A stretch of DNA of 64,000 nucleotides from NCBI RefSeq assembly GCF_027213715.1, contig NZ_JAPWGM010000002.1, positions 1 to 64,000 on the forward strand, written 5' to 3'. The stretch comes from Pedobacter punctiformis (lineage in GTDB: Bacteria > Bacteroidota > Bacteroidia > Sphingobacteriales > Sphingobacteriaceae). This document shows positions 16,542 to 25,119 of this stretch, piece by piece (the first letter of the stretch is position 1; each line of letters starts with the position of its first letter). Under the pieces are notes generated by a model. It did not search any database. It was not told the DNA's origin and was given only the letters and a program-made list of their open reading frames with translations. A program made the translations under genes and the position numbers.

Positions 16542-17153
16542 ATGCGAAAAATATCAAATTTCATCGCCCGGGCATCGCTTTGCCCTAAAAAAAGCATTAT
16601 AAATTTAATGGCCGGAATGGTTCTGCTGTTTATGGCTTTTAATTTAAATGCGAATGCACAGGATTCAGGCAAGGATAAAAGTACCTTTAAAATTGGAGAT
16701 CGTTTGCCTGATCTTTTGTTCCATAAAGTACTTAATTACAAAGACTCCACCGTTCGCTTATCAGCCTTTAAAGGTAAAGTTATCCTGCTCGATTTTTGGG
16801 CCACCTGGTGCGGCAGCTGTATTAATGGTTTCCCCCATGCAGATGCCCTTCAAAAAAAATATGGGAAAAACCTTCAGGTATTGATGATCAACCCCTCAGG
16901 CCGGGATACTCCGGCTAAGGTAGAAGCCTTTCTGACTCAACAAAAAAAGGAGTTGCCGGGTTTTTCTATTCCGCTCATTATTGGCGATTCCACTCTTAAA
17001 GTTTTATTTCCGGTGCAGGTAATTCCGCATTACATCTGGCTGGGTGCCGATAGGCGTATTAAAGCCATAACCGAACAGGAAGAAGTAACCACCGCCAATA
17101 TAGAAAGATTAGTGGCCGGCTTATCTATTAACCTACCCTTAAAACAACGATAA
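16542..17153 (+). CDS. TlpA/thioredoxin-like thiol-disulfide protein, secreted
   Basis: 203 residues. Signal peptide to ~residue 40 (NLNANAQ), then a redoxin/TlpA fold: strand VILLDFWATWC, active-site CxxC Cys90-Gly-Ser-Cys93, cis-Pro region (VIPHYIWLGADRRIKAI). The CGSC centre differs from the usual TlpA CGPC/CPPC. It starts the operon: the SusC-type gene begins 1 bp after its stop. Family knowledge: periplasmic TlpA proteins reduce or isomerise disulfides. In Bacteroidota, such genes often sit with SusCD pairs and MauE-type membrane proteins, as here (MauE is at 22414-22872). The partner substrate is unknown. Confidence 0.85.
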   Translation: MRKISNFIARASLCPKKSIINLMAGMVLLFMAFNLNANAQDSGKDKSTFKIGDRLPDLLFHKVLNYKDSTVRLSAFKGKVILLDFWATWCGSCINGFPHADALQKKYGKNLQVLMINPSGRDTPAKVEAFLTQQKKELPGFSIPLIIGDSTLKVLFPVQVIPHYIWLGADRRIKAITEQEEVTTANIERLVAGLSINLPLKQR

Positions 17154-17154
17154 C

Positions 17155-20100
17155 ATGTATACGATTCTTTTTAACGCTTTGTCCAAAAGGCAGCAATATA
17201 TACAGATAATACTTTCTGTTATATTTTTATTGCTTGTGTTTAACGCTTCGGCACAAGTAAAACCACCTTTTACCATTAAAGGAAAGGTAACGGATTTAGA
17301 TGGTAAGCGGATTTCTGTCTCTGTTCGCAGTGCGAAAAGTGGCATGGCCGGAACCGACGAGGATGGCAATTTTACCTTGCAGATTAAAAGGCTCCCGGAT
17401 ACCCTTTGGTTTAGTGCAATTGGATATGTTTCTATTTTTAAATCAGTACTCCGTAACGATTTTATAAATGTACGGATGACACCAAAAATTGAACAATTAG
17501 AAGAAGTATTGGTGCAAACCGGTTATCAAAGCCTTAAACCCAATGAAATTAATGGAACCGTTTCTGTAATTAATGAACAGGCTTTAAATAGCAGGGCAGG
17601 AACAAACATTCTGGACCGACTGGCCGGACAGAGTAGCGGGTTACTTTTTAATGTTGGCAAAAGCAATGGGAATCCCCAAAGCAATCTCAACATTAGTATA
17701 CGCGGGCTTGGAACAATAAATGGCCCATTAGACCCACTGATTGTTTTGGATGGCTATATTTATGAGGGGGATATCAACAACATTAATCCAAATGATATTG
17801 ATAATGTAAGCATTTTAAAAGATGCCGCTGCGGCATCAATTTGGGGTGCAAGGGCAGGTAATGGAGTAATGGTAATCAGCACCAAAAAAGGAAAATTAAA
17901 TCAGCCTCTGCAAATAGGATTTAATGCCAGTGCAATGGTGCAGGCCAAACCCGATCTTTTTGCCATCAGAGAAATGAGTGCATCTGATTATATTGAAGTA
18001 GAACGTAAACTTTTTAACAGCGGCTATTTTGATAATCAAATTGCTCAAAGCCCTTTTCAGGCACTTACTCCTGCAGTAGAAATTTTATTTGCTCAGCGTT
18101 CTGCTAAAATTTCAGCAGCACAGGCCAGCACTATGCTTGCTGATTTAGCTAAAAACAATACGCAGCAATCTTATTCAGATCATTTTTATACCCAGGCCAT
18201 TACCCAGCAATATGGACTAAATATAAAAGGCGGGGGTAATAAAAATACCTATTTCCTTTCTGCAGCTTACGATAAGCAGAAAGGAGAAACTTACACAACG
18301 GCTGATAAACTTAACATCCGTTTAAGCAATGATTTTAAGTTGCTTGATAAACTTACTCTGGCTACAAATGTTTATTTCACTTCGTTAAAAACAAATTCAG
18401 GTCGGCCAGTTTATAAAACAATTGGTATTGGTAACAGATTTCCGGTTTATCTTTCTTTTTTAGATGCAGATGGAAATGCAATAGAGGTTGCCCGAAAATA
18501 CAGGAGCAATTATATCGATACCGCAGGTAATGGCAAGCTGCTTAACTGGAAATATTATCCGGCCGAAGATTACAAGCATTCCACAGTTGCAAAATTACAA
18601 CAGGAATTATTTGCAAGTGCCGCTTTAAAATATCAGTTGCTTAGTTATTTGAGTTTGAATTTAAGCTATCAGTATCAGAAGCAAAATACAAACAGTAAAG
18701 CTTTTTCTGATCCGGAAAGTTATGCCGCCAGAGACCTGATTAATACTTACAGCCAGTTAAACCGAAGTACCGGGGTGGTTAAATATATTGTGCCCCCAGG
18801 TGGAATACAAGACGAGGACATTACCGATATAGCTTCTCAGACCGGACGTTTCCAACTTAACTTAAATAAAAATATTGGTGTACATGTTATCAATGCTATA
18901 GCAGGAGTGGAAGCCCGGAATGTTGAAACAAATGCGAGTGGGGTAACCCGTTATGGTTATCGGGAAGATCCGCTTTATTTCTCACTTATTGATCCTGTAA
19001 CAAGTTATCCTGAATTTTTAGGCGGTGATTACAGCCAGATTAGCACAGATGGCACTTTACTGGCTACGCATTACCGGTTTGTAAGCCTGTACGCAAATGC
19101 AGCCTATAGTTACCGGGGTAAATATTCCATTTCAGGAAGTATAAGGAGGGATGGTTCTAATATTTTTGGAGCCAATACCAACGATAAATGGAAACCACTT
19201 TGGTCGGCAGGCATTGGCTGGTCACTCTCTAATGAATCTTTCTATAATGTTGAATGGCTTCCGTTTTTGAAATTATCCGCTACTTTCGGGTACAGCGGTA
19301 ACGTTGATTTAACCAAAACTGCGTCGGCCGTAGCCAGTTATCTTACTTATCCCGTAACCGGATTGCCTTTTACCAGAGTTTCGAACATTAATAACCCCAA
19401 CCTTAAATGGGAACAATTATCACAGTTCAATCTTAAAGTAGATTTTGCTTCACCAAAGGAAAGGTTAACGGGATCAGTGGCATGGTACCTTAAAAAGGGT
19501 AGCGATTTATATGGAGAAGCACCTTACGACTATACAACATGGGGCGCCAGAGGTGTACTGGTTAGAAATATAGCCGATATGAAAGGTTACGGAGTAGATG
19601 CAGAATTACACAGTCAGAATGTAGCCACTGGTACTTTTAAATGGAATACCGATTTGTATCTGAGCTACAATGCCAGTAAAACTGTTAAATATTACCGGGA
19701 ACAAGGCTCTGATTTATCTGCATTGTTGTCTTCAGGATCAAGTATTACACCAGTAGTTGGAAAACCACTTTATGCAATAGCCCGTTACAAGTGGGCAGGC
19801 CTGGATGCTTCGGGGAACCCGCAGGGTTATCTAAACGGAAAGGTAAGCACCAATTACAGCGCCATGCAGATTGAGGCTTTCACCACCGGAAATAATCTCG
19901 AATACCTGGGTGCTGCAAGTCCAACGGTCTTTGGTTCTTTTATCAATACTTTTAAATATAAAGCATTCAGTATTTCGTTAAATTTTTCTTACCGTTTGGG
20001 TTATTATCTTAGTAAATCCTCTATAAACTACGGTAATCTGGTTACGTTTGGGCAAGGGCATGGCGATTATGAAAAACGCTGGCAAAAGTCAGGGGATGAA

Positions 20101-20397
20101 ATTTTAACCAATGTACCTGCTTTTGTGTATCCTGTTAATCAGCCAAGAGATGCTTTTTATCTTGCATCGACCATCAATGCGATTAAAGGCGATAACATCC
20201 GGCTCGATTACATTAACCTGAGTTATAAATTTAACACAGCAAGCTGGCACTTTCCTTTCCGGAACCTGGAAGCCTATGCCATTGTACAAAATTGTGCTTT
20301 GGTATGGAAAGCAAGCAAAGAAAATGTTGATCCCGATTATGCAGATGTAATTCCACCTGCAAGGCAGTTTAGTTTTGGTTTAAGAGGTAATTTTTAA
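17155..20397 (+). CDS. SusC/RagA-family TonB-linked outer-membrane transporter
   Basis: 1080 residues, typical SusC length. Signal peptide to ~34 (VFNASAQ), a carboxypeptidase-regulatory-like domain (~38-112), a TonB-box-like EEVLVQTGYQ (~116-125), a plug with SIRGLGTINGPLDPLIVLDG and VSILKDAAAASIWGARAGNGVMVI, then the 22-strand barrel. Family knowledge: SusC channels import oligosaccharides or peptides with a SusD lipoprotein lid. The plug starts like other SusC proteins but the regulatory domain is divergent (VRSAKSGMAGTDEDGNF). It starts 1 bp after tlpA and is followed 9 bp later by susD, so the three form one operon. No sugar enzyme is adjacent; a peptide or redox-linked substrate is as likely as a glycan. 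Confidence 0.92.
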   Translation: MYTILFNALSKRQQYIQIILSVIFLLLVFNASAQVKPPFTIKGKVTDLDGKRISVSVRSAKSGMAGTDEDGNFTLQIKRLPDTLWFSAIGYVSIFKSVLRNDFINVRMTPKIEQLEEVLVQTGYQSLKPNEINGTVSVINEQALNSRAGTNILDRLAGQSSGLLFNVGKSNGNPQSNLNISIRGLGTINGPLDPLIVLDGYIYEGDINNINPNDIDNVSILKDAAAASIWGARAGNGVMVISTKKGKLNQPLQIGFNASAMVQAKPDLFAIREMSASDYIEVERKLFNSGYFDNQIAQSPFQALTPAVEILFAQRSAKISAAQASTMLADLAKNNTQQSYSDHFYTQAITQQYGLNIKGGGNKNTYFLSAAYDKQKGETYTTADKLNIRLSNDFKLLDKLTLATNVYFTSLKTNSGRPVYKTIGIGNRFPVYLSFLDADGNAIEVARKYRSNYIDTAGNGKLLNWKYYPAEDYKHSTVAKLQQELFASAALKYQLLSYLSLNLSYQYQKQNTNSKAFSDPESYAARDLINTYSQLNRSTGVVKYIVPPGGIQDEDITDIASQTGRFQLNLNKNIGVHVINAIAGVEARNVETNASGVTRYGYREDPLYFSLIDPVTSYPEFLGGDYSQISTDGTLLATHYRFVSLYANAAYSYRGKYSISGSIRRDGSNIFGANTNDKWKPLWSAGIGWSLSNESFYNVEWLPFLKLSATFGYSGNVDLTKTASAVASYLTYPVTGLPFTRVSNINNPNLKWEQLSQFNLKVDFASPKERLTGSVAWYLKKGSDLYGEAPYDYTTWGARGVLVRNIADMKGYGVDAELHSQNVATGTFKWNTDLYLSYNASKTVKYYREQGSDLSALLSSGSSITPVVGKPLYAIARYKWAGLDASGNPQGYLNGKVSTNYSAMQIEAFTTGNNLEYLGAASPTVFGSFINTFKYKAFSISLNFSYRLGYYLSKSSINYGNLVTFGQGHGDYEKRWQKSGDEILTNVPAFVYPVNQPRDAFYLASTINAIKGDNIRLDYINLSYKFNTASWHFPFRNLEAYAIVQNCALVWKASKENVDPDYADVIPPARQFSFGLRGNF

Positions 20398-20406
20398 ATA
20401 AAAAAA

Positions 20407-21775
20407 ATGATGAAAAAGATATATCAATTGATGCTTGCTTTTTTAGCTGTAGCATCTTTAAACAGTTGTAAAAAATATTTGGATGTAAAATCGAATGCTA
20501 AACTCGTTACCCCTCACACTTTAAGCGATGCACAGGGATTACTGGATGATGCAACCATAATGAATATAAAAAGTACGCCTTCTTATGGCGAAACATCCGC
20601 TGATGATTACTTTTTGCCCCTGAGCAGCTATAATGCTGCGGGAGTTTTGGGTCAGGACATTTATGTTTGGAAAGCTATTGATTACAGAATTGGCAACGAT
20701 TGGTCTTATTCTTATCTGGCGGTTTACAATACAAATCTGAGTTTGGATATACTGGATAAAAATAGAGCGGAATAAGGAGAATGCACAAGCCTGGGATAAT
20801 GTAAAAGGTTCTGCTTTGTTTTACAGATCATTTTACTTTCTGGGTTTATTAACTCAATATGCATTTGCCTATGATGAAAATACTTCGGATAAAGATTTAG
20901 GCATCGTGTTACGGCTCAATTCCAATTTTAACGAACCTTCATCCAGGGCAAGTGTAAGGCAATGTTATGATCAGGTTATAAACGACCTGTTGTTATCCCT
21001 TAATTATTTACCCGATTATGCTTTAAACCAGCTCCGGCCATCAAAAGGGGCAGTATATGCTTTGCTAGCCCGGGCTTATTTGTATAAACTGCAATATGAT
21101 ATGGCCCTGAAATATGCGGACGAAGCCCTTAAATTAAATAGCCAGTTAATGGATTATAATGCTGATCCTGGTATCGTGAGCCTTACTGCCGCTGTACCTT
21201 TCAAAAAATTTAATAAAGAAACCATCTTTTATGCTGAAATGTTCAGCTTTATTGGCCTTCATATTCCGGCAACAGCCAGGGTAGATTCAACACTTTATGC
21301 AAATTATGCAACAAATGATTTAAGGCGCTCTATCTTTTTCAAAGCCAATGGAAACTATCAGCAATTTAAAGGCAGTTATGCTGCTAGTGCAGGTACCTTG
21401 TTTAGTGGTTTAGCCACGGATGAATTGTACCTCACCAGAGCCGAATGTCGTGCTGCTTTAAATAATGTGCAAGGTGCAATGGATGACCTGAATCTATTGC
21501 TTAAAAAGCGATGGAAAAATACGGCTGTTTTTCTACCCGTTACATCAGCTGATAAAACAGATGCCATCAGGAAAATTCGCTTAGAAAGACGAAAAGAACT
21601 ATTGATGAGAAATATGAGGTGGATTGATGTAAAGCGCTATAATAAAGAAGGTGAAAATATCATCATGAGCAGACTGGTGAACGGTAAATTGATCAGTATT
21701 CAGCCCGATTCAAGGTATTATGCACTTCCATTGCCGATAGATATTATTGAACAGACCGGAATGCAGCAAAATTAA
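20407..21775 (+). pseudogene. SusD/RagB-family lipoprotein with a single-base frameshift
   Basis: The first frame gives 122 residues (lipobox LNSC, mature KKYLDVKSNAKL, typical SusD start) and stops at 20775. The second frame continues to 21775. Removing one A from the AAAAA run at 20758-20762 joins them as LDILDKIERNKENAQAWDN followed by VKGSALFYRSFYF, which is the conserved SusD 'ld.i...n...w..vkG.A.f.RA..f' region. The C-terminal half has the expected SusD blocks (GAVYALLARAYLYKLQYDMAL, DELYLTRAECRAALNN, RKELLMRNMRWIDVKRYN). The joined product is ~455 residues, normal or slightly short. Either a real frameshift or a homopolymer error; without repair the SusC partner lacks its lid. Confidence 0.85.
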
Positions 21776-21778
21776 AAA

Positions 21779-21907
21779 GAAAGGGGATCATAAATTTATT
21801 CCTTCCCGGACTTGTTAAGTTGAGTCTGTTGAAATGCTTTAAAGCAAATTTGAACGGATTCTTCTGTAAGCTCAGGCTGACAAATCTATATTTATGATCC
21901 TCCTTTC
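21779..21907. terminator. Long inverted repeat between convergent susD and DUF6520-like genes
   Basis: GAAAGGGGATCATAAAT at 21779-21795 is complementary to 21890-21907 except for a one-base bulge; the inner 11 bp (GGATCATAAAT) are perfect. The ~95-nt loop carries CTTGTTAAGTTGAGTCTGTTG and CTCAGGCTGAC, related to the dispersed family-2 repeat. Placed between converging genes, it probably ends transcription from both sides. Confidence 0.55.
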
Positions 21908-21914
21908 AAATACA

Positions 21915-22301
21915 TTAATCGGCCCGGTTAGTAATTAACATATTTTCATCTGCAGAGCCAATAACATAAGCTGTTCCAAGTGTAGTATGAAGTTGAGCAC
22001 TTAAATTGGTGCTTGTTTTTAGTGTGGGCGCACTGGCAGGATTATTAACGAAAGTATCAGATACCTGTATGGTACAGGCTTTTTGAGGAGTATCGTCACA
22101 TACAGTTTCATTACTGCTGTCGTAAATCCAATTGTTTTCATTTTCTACATCTGTTTTACTAAATGATGGTCCACTATAGTAAAAAGTATAGGTGTTCGTT
22201 TTGGCGTGATCAGCCTTAAAAGCCGCACCAATAAATACAATTGCTAAACCAAAAGCAGCAGCAAGTATGCCTGTGCCAAATTTTTTGATGTCTTTATTCA
22301 T
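21915..22301 (-). CDS. DUF6520-like small exported protein
   Basis: 128 residues. After MNKDIKKF a hydrophobic helix (TGILAAAFGLAIVFIGAAF) acts as signal or anchor. The mature part has YSGPSFSKTDVENENNW followed by C..TPQKACTIQV, i.e. two Cys in a C-x7-C arrangement that may form a disulfide. This resembles the small Bacteroidota DUF6520 family, which is often beside MauE/TlpA-type genes. It starts 112 bp downstream of the MauE stop on the same strand. Role unknown; a Cys-pair secreted protein next to thiol-redox genes suggests a substrate of that system (inference). Confidence 0.5.
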   Translation of the reverse strand: MNKDIKKFGTGILAAAFGLAIVFIGAAFKADHAKTNTYTFYYSGPSFSKTDVENENNWIYDSSNETVCDDTPQKACTIQVSDTFVNNPASAPTLKTSTNLSAQLHTTLGTAYVIGSADENMLITNRAD

Positions 22302-22413
22302 AAGAAAAATGCTTTGTTACATTGAAAAAGCAAGAGAAAAAGTTTAGTTAAATTAAAATTGTTGATTTATAAAGTCGTTTAATGTGGCCGATACCAGCTG
22401 TTACCAAAAGCCA

Positions 22414-22872
22414 CTATTTTATTTTGCTATTTTTCAGTTGCCTCCTTTCTTCCTGAGTAAAAAGATATAAACCAATGGCATTAATTGTAATGAAGAATAA
22501 GTTGAAGAGAAGATGTGTTTTCCATCCCAATATTTTTAAAACTCCACCACAACTGCAGGGTTTATTTTCGAAATAGCCTGCTAAAATGAGTAAGATGTAA
22601 ATGGTAAATAACACCAATAAAAAAAGAGATAATATAAGGCCTGATTTTCGACTTAGCGGAATCATCAGCAATGCAACGGTGAGTAATTCTATTGCAGGTA
22701 ATAAATAGCTCAATGCATTTAACAAGTCCGGTAGCAGATGTTGCATGCTCAGTTCATGTTTAAATGTATCAAAACTAAGCAGTTTACTACATGCGGTATA
22801 AACCCAAAGCAGTACCAGAAGAAATAGTATGCCATTAAAGACCTGACAGGGCGTTAAAAGATTTTGTTTCAT
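22414..22872 (-). CDS. MauE/DoxX-family redox-associated membrane protein
   Basis: 152 residues from ATG 22872 (an upstream TTG at 22905 would add 11 residues with no support). Four membrane helices: VFNGILFLLVLLWVYTACSK, LLNALSYLLPAIELLTVALLM, LILSLFLLVLFTIYILLILAGY and HLLFNLFFITINAIGLYLF. A Cys motif PCSCGGVLK follows helix 3, the hallmark of Bacteroidota MauE-like proteins, and an early Cys lies in helix 1 (TACSKLL). Family knowledge: MauE/DoxX proteins are DsbB- or ScdA-like electron carriers for periplasmic thiol chemistry. With TlpA and DUF6520-like genes nearby, it likely forms part of one thiol pathway. Confidence 0.8.
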   Translation of the reverse strand: MKQNLLTPCQVFNGILFLLVLLWVYTACSKLLSFDTFKHELSMQHLLPDLLNALSYLLPAIELLTVALLMIPLSRKSGLILSLFLLVLFTIYILLILAGYFENKPCSCGGVLKILGWKTHLLFNLFFITINAIGLYLFTQEERRQLKNSKIK

Positions 22873-22974
22873 ATTGCTGATTGAATGGTTCAAATTAGCG
22901 AGCAATATGTATAGCTTTAACTTTGTAGTTAACGCTATATTTACTTGGTAAACAAAGTTTTATATGTGCTGTAC

Positions 22975-23535
22975 TTATAGTAGTTTGAAGTAAATGGAGG
23001 TGAAATAATCATAATTAAGTTTCAGGTAATTGCAGATGTCCTTTTTTTGAATTTCAATTAAGTGAGGGCGATACCTTATCAGAAAAAGTTCAATTTTTCT
23101 TTGAGCAGATTTTTCTTCCAGTATTCTTTGGCGGTAAACCATTCCTTCATCATAATCTGCACAAAGTGCATCATAAATAGGTTTTAGCTCTTTAAAATGA
23201 TGATATAAGCTTATTAGTTGCTCAAAATTCATGTGCAAAACACAAGAATCTGCACAAGCCTTTAAATAAAAACGCTTATTCAATTTTCGGGTTAATATAC
23301 AGTGGCCTTGTGGAATGAAATTTACAATAGAAGGTCTTTTTCGTTCATCAGCGTCATATTCTTTAAATAATCCGTTTGATAACCAGGCAATTTGCCCTTC
23401 CTGTCTGTTAAAATTTTCATCTGTTTTAATAACGGAACATTGGATGGTTTCCGAAATAAGCACCCAGGCATCAGAACGCAGGGCTCCTAAACTTTGAAGT
23501 TTAAGTTTTAAGGTTGTTAGTGGGAGGGAAAGCAT
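22975..23535 (-). CDS. Crp/Fnr-type transcriptional regulator
   Basis: 186 residues, normal length for Bacteroidota Crp-like proteins. The N-terminal ~120 residues are a cyclic-nucleotide-binding-like jelly roll (GQIAWLSNGLFKEYDADERK, SIVNFIPQGHCIL). A dimer helix and a C-terminal helical segment with ICNYLKLNYDYFTSIYF take the HTH place. It lies 70 bp upstream of mauE on the same strand, so it may regulate mauE/DUF6520-like and the converging tlpA-susCD operon. The cNMP-binding Arg pattern of true CRP is not visible, so the effector is unknown. Confidence 0.75.
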   Translation of the reverse strand: MLSLPLTTLKLKLQSLGALRSDAWVLISETIQCSVIKTDENFNRQEGQIAWLSNGLFKEYDADERKRPSIVNFIPQGHCILTRKLNKRFYLKACADSCVLHMNFEQLISLYHHFKELKPIYDALCADYDEGMVYRQRILEEKSAQRKIELFLIRYRPHLIEIQKKDICNYLKLNYDYFTSIYFKLL

Positions 23536-23578
23536 ATGGAGTGTTTTTTAGATCAGGTATAAGAGTAAATATATTATT

Positions 23579-23648
23579 AATAATACATTTATTATTTTAT
23601 TTTTGTATTTAAAATGTATTATATTAATTTTTATAATGTATTATTAAT
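23579..23648. promoter_or_regulatory. AT-rich intergenic with three AATGTATTAT-type repeats
   Basis: Between the Crp-like gene and the lipoprotein gene, AATAATACATTT (23579-23590), AAATGTATTATA (23612-23623) and TAATGTATTATT (23633-23644) are copies of one motif, the first inverted. The second and third are spaced about two helical turns apart. They lie ~50-110 bp upstream of the Crp-like start and could be its operators (autoregulation); in such AT-rich DNA chance is a real alternative. TATTTTTG at 23598-23605 fits a -7 box on the plus strand. Confidence 0.3.
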
Positions 23649-23710
23649 TATTATTTAGAATAAAATAGAAGTATGGTGGAAAAAATTTATAAATAATTTA
23701 TGTAGCACTT

Positions 23711-23718
23711 TAACATTG
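23711..23718 (+). promoter_or_regulatory. Possible -7 promoter box of the lipoprotein gene
   Basis: TAACATTG (one mismatch from TAnnTTTG, and identical to the -7 box of the GG-leader operon) with TTTA 21 bp upstream. The start codon at 23753 would have a leader of ~28 nt. Confidence 0.35.
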
Positions 23719-23752
23719 CTGCACGTTTAATAATAAAACCAATACAACTGTT

Positions 23753-24205
23753 ATGAAAAAAACGCTGAAACTTGTCTCGCTTCTGTTCATTTCTTCACTT
23801 TTCATCTTTGCCTGTAAAAAGAAAAATAACGAAGCACCCTATAATCCAATTAAAGGCGCCTGGGTAGAAACTCCCCAGCAAACCTATAATAGAAAGATAG
23901 TATTTAATGATAACGGGAAGTTTACCATGTATATGACCAACACCATCGATGCCAATTATCTGGTAACCCTTAATGGGACGTATACTGCACAAGGAGAAAA
24001 CTTAACAGTCAATATTACTGAAGAGTGGGTAAAGCAAAGCAATGGAACGGTAGTTAAAACTCAACTTCCACAACAGTATAATCTATTTGAAAAAGGAACT
24101 TTTAATATCAGCAATACGGTGCTTACGATTAACTACTTAACCTATCCTGCTGACGCACCTGTAAAAACGCTGGCAAAATTTAATAAAATACTAGCAATAG
24201 ACTAA
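23753..24205 (+). CDS. Lipocalin-like lipoprotein, unknown function
   Basis: 150 residues. Lipoprotein signal with lipobox IFAC (Cys21) followed by KKKNNEAPYN. The mature sequence opens IKGAWVETPQQTYN and alternates short strands (KIVFNDNGKFTMYMT, LNGTYTAQGENLTVNI, TFNISNTVLTINYLTY). This is the pattern of small Bacteroidota lipocalin-like proteins (LxGxW/IxGxW start, fNdNGkFt). It stands alone and ends in a clear terminator. No ligand can be inferred. Confidence 0.7.
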   Translation: MKKTLKLVSLLFISSLFIFACKKKNNEAPYNPIKGAWVETPQQTYNRKIVFNDNGKFTMYMTNTIDANYLVTLNGTYTAQGENLTVNITEEWVKQSNGTVVKTQLPQQYNLFEKGTFNISNTVLTINYLTYPADAPVKTLAKFNKILAID

Positions 24206-24224
24206 AATATTAAGTCGGTATTGT

Positions 24225-24270
24225 AAATGCTGTAACAGGAGATTTTGATCTGCTTGCTACAGCATTTTTT
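24225..24270 (+). terminator. Rho-independent terminator of the lipoprotein gene
   Basis: Perfect 10-bp stem AAATGCTGTA (24225-24234) with TACAGCATTT (24258-24267), loop 23 nt, followed by TTT. It begins 20 bp after the stop codon. Confidence 0.75.
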
Positions 24271-24451
24271 ATTATCGTGTGATTTACAAGCACAAATAAT
24301 TTATTCTTATTAAGTGTTGGTATAAAGCTAATTAAGTGCCTTTAAAGCATTTTAGAGGTTGTTATTGAAAAGTTTTTTGCCCGAGACCGGTCAAATTTTA
24401 CTAAATTTATCCCAACAGATATAAAGCTGAAACCGAACATTTTTATCACGT

Positions 24452-25111
24452 TTGCAACTCTCAATATTTTCTACTCCCACCAACCCCGAACCTCAGGATC
24501 GTAATTTAAGCATTTGCTTAATTGAGGCAGCGCATTATGTTATGGCGTTGAATTTTACAGATGAATTTTCATTGCTTTACATCACCTTAAACCATAACGA
24601 ACGCTCCGCAAAAGGTGGTTTTCGTTTTGTTCGTAACGGTCATCTTAAAATGCATCCAACGGTTTATGATCACCTGGCATTAATTAGTATTTCGGGCATA
24701 TGCGCAGCTACTATTAATACACACGGGCTTGAACTGGTGACTTTAGAACATAATCGTTTTCCAATTGATTCTACACTATTGGTAATGGCAAATTGCGAAG
24801 AGGATTACGCTAATTTTAAGCGGCTGGTTAGCCCAATATCAAGGCATTTTTTACTTTCAGCAAGAGAAGTACAATGGAGTAGTATGTTAGCTGCTTTTAA
24901 CTTTTTTGTGGCACCGGGGGTTTGGGAAAGTGTTCAGTTTATTGCCAATTTATTAATAACAGGCCCTGAGGATAAACTGATGCATCCGGATATTTTAACC
25001 GCGTTAAAAGTCACAAATAATTACAGCGCTTTATGTATAGCGATGGATCAATTAAGAGCCTTAAGATACCCGCTTTCAAAAGCAGCACTCAAGGTCAGTA
25101 TCACTTCATAA
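24452..25111 (+). CDS. Hypothetical protein, 219 residues
   Basis: A TTG start at 24452 gives the longest frame. A later ATG at ~24541 would drop the first 30 residues. No signal peptide, no clear membrane helix and no motif I recognise. Visible blocks: SICLIEAAHYVMALNF near the N-terminus, then LLYITLNHNERSAKGGFRF, VYDHLALISISGICAATI and a helical C-terminus (DILTALKVTNNYSALCIAMDQLRAL). Predicted cytosolic alpha/beta. It converges on the helicase gene with only 8 bp between stops, with no terminator between them. Function unknown. Confidence 0.55.
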   Translation: MQLSIFSTPTNPEPQDRNLSICLIEAAHYVMALNFTDEFSLLYITLNHNERSAKGGFRFVRNGHLKMHPTVYDHLALISISGICAATINTHGLELVTLEHNRFPIDSTLLVMANCEEDYANFKRLVSPISRHFLLSAREVQWSSMLAAFNFFVAPGVWESVQFIANLLITGPEDKLMHPDILTALKVTNNYSALCIAMDQLRALRYPLSKAALKVSITS

Positions 25112-25119
25112 ATTACATT

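Noticed and set aside
16648..16884. 78-residue frame overlapping tlpA
   Set aside because: Out-of-frame shadow of a gene with intact CxxC fold.
20407..21775. Two separate susD-like genes, or programmed frameshifting
   Set aside because: The two frames together match one SusD; removal of one A restores it, and no slippery-site plus pseudoknot arrangement was seen.
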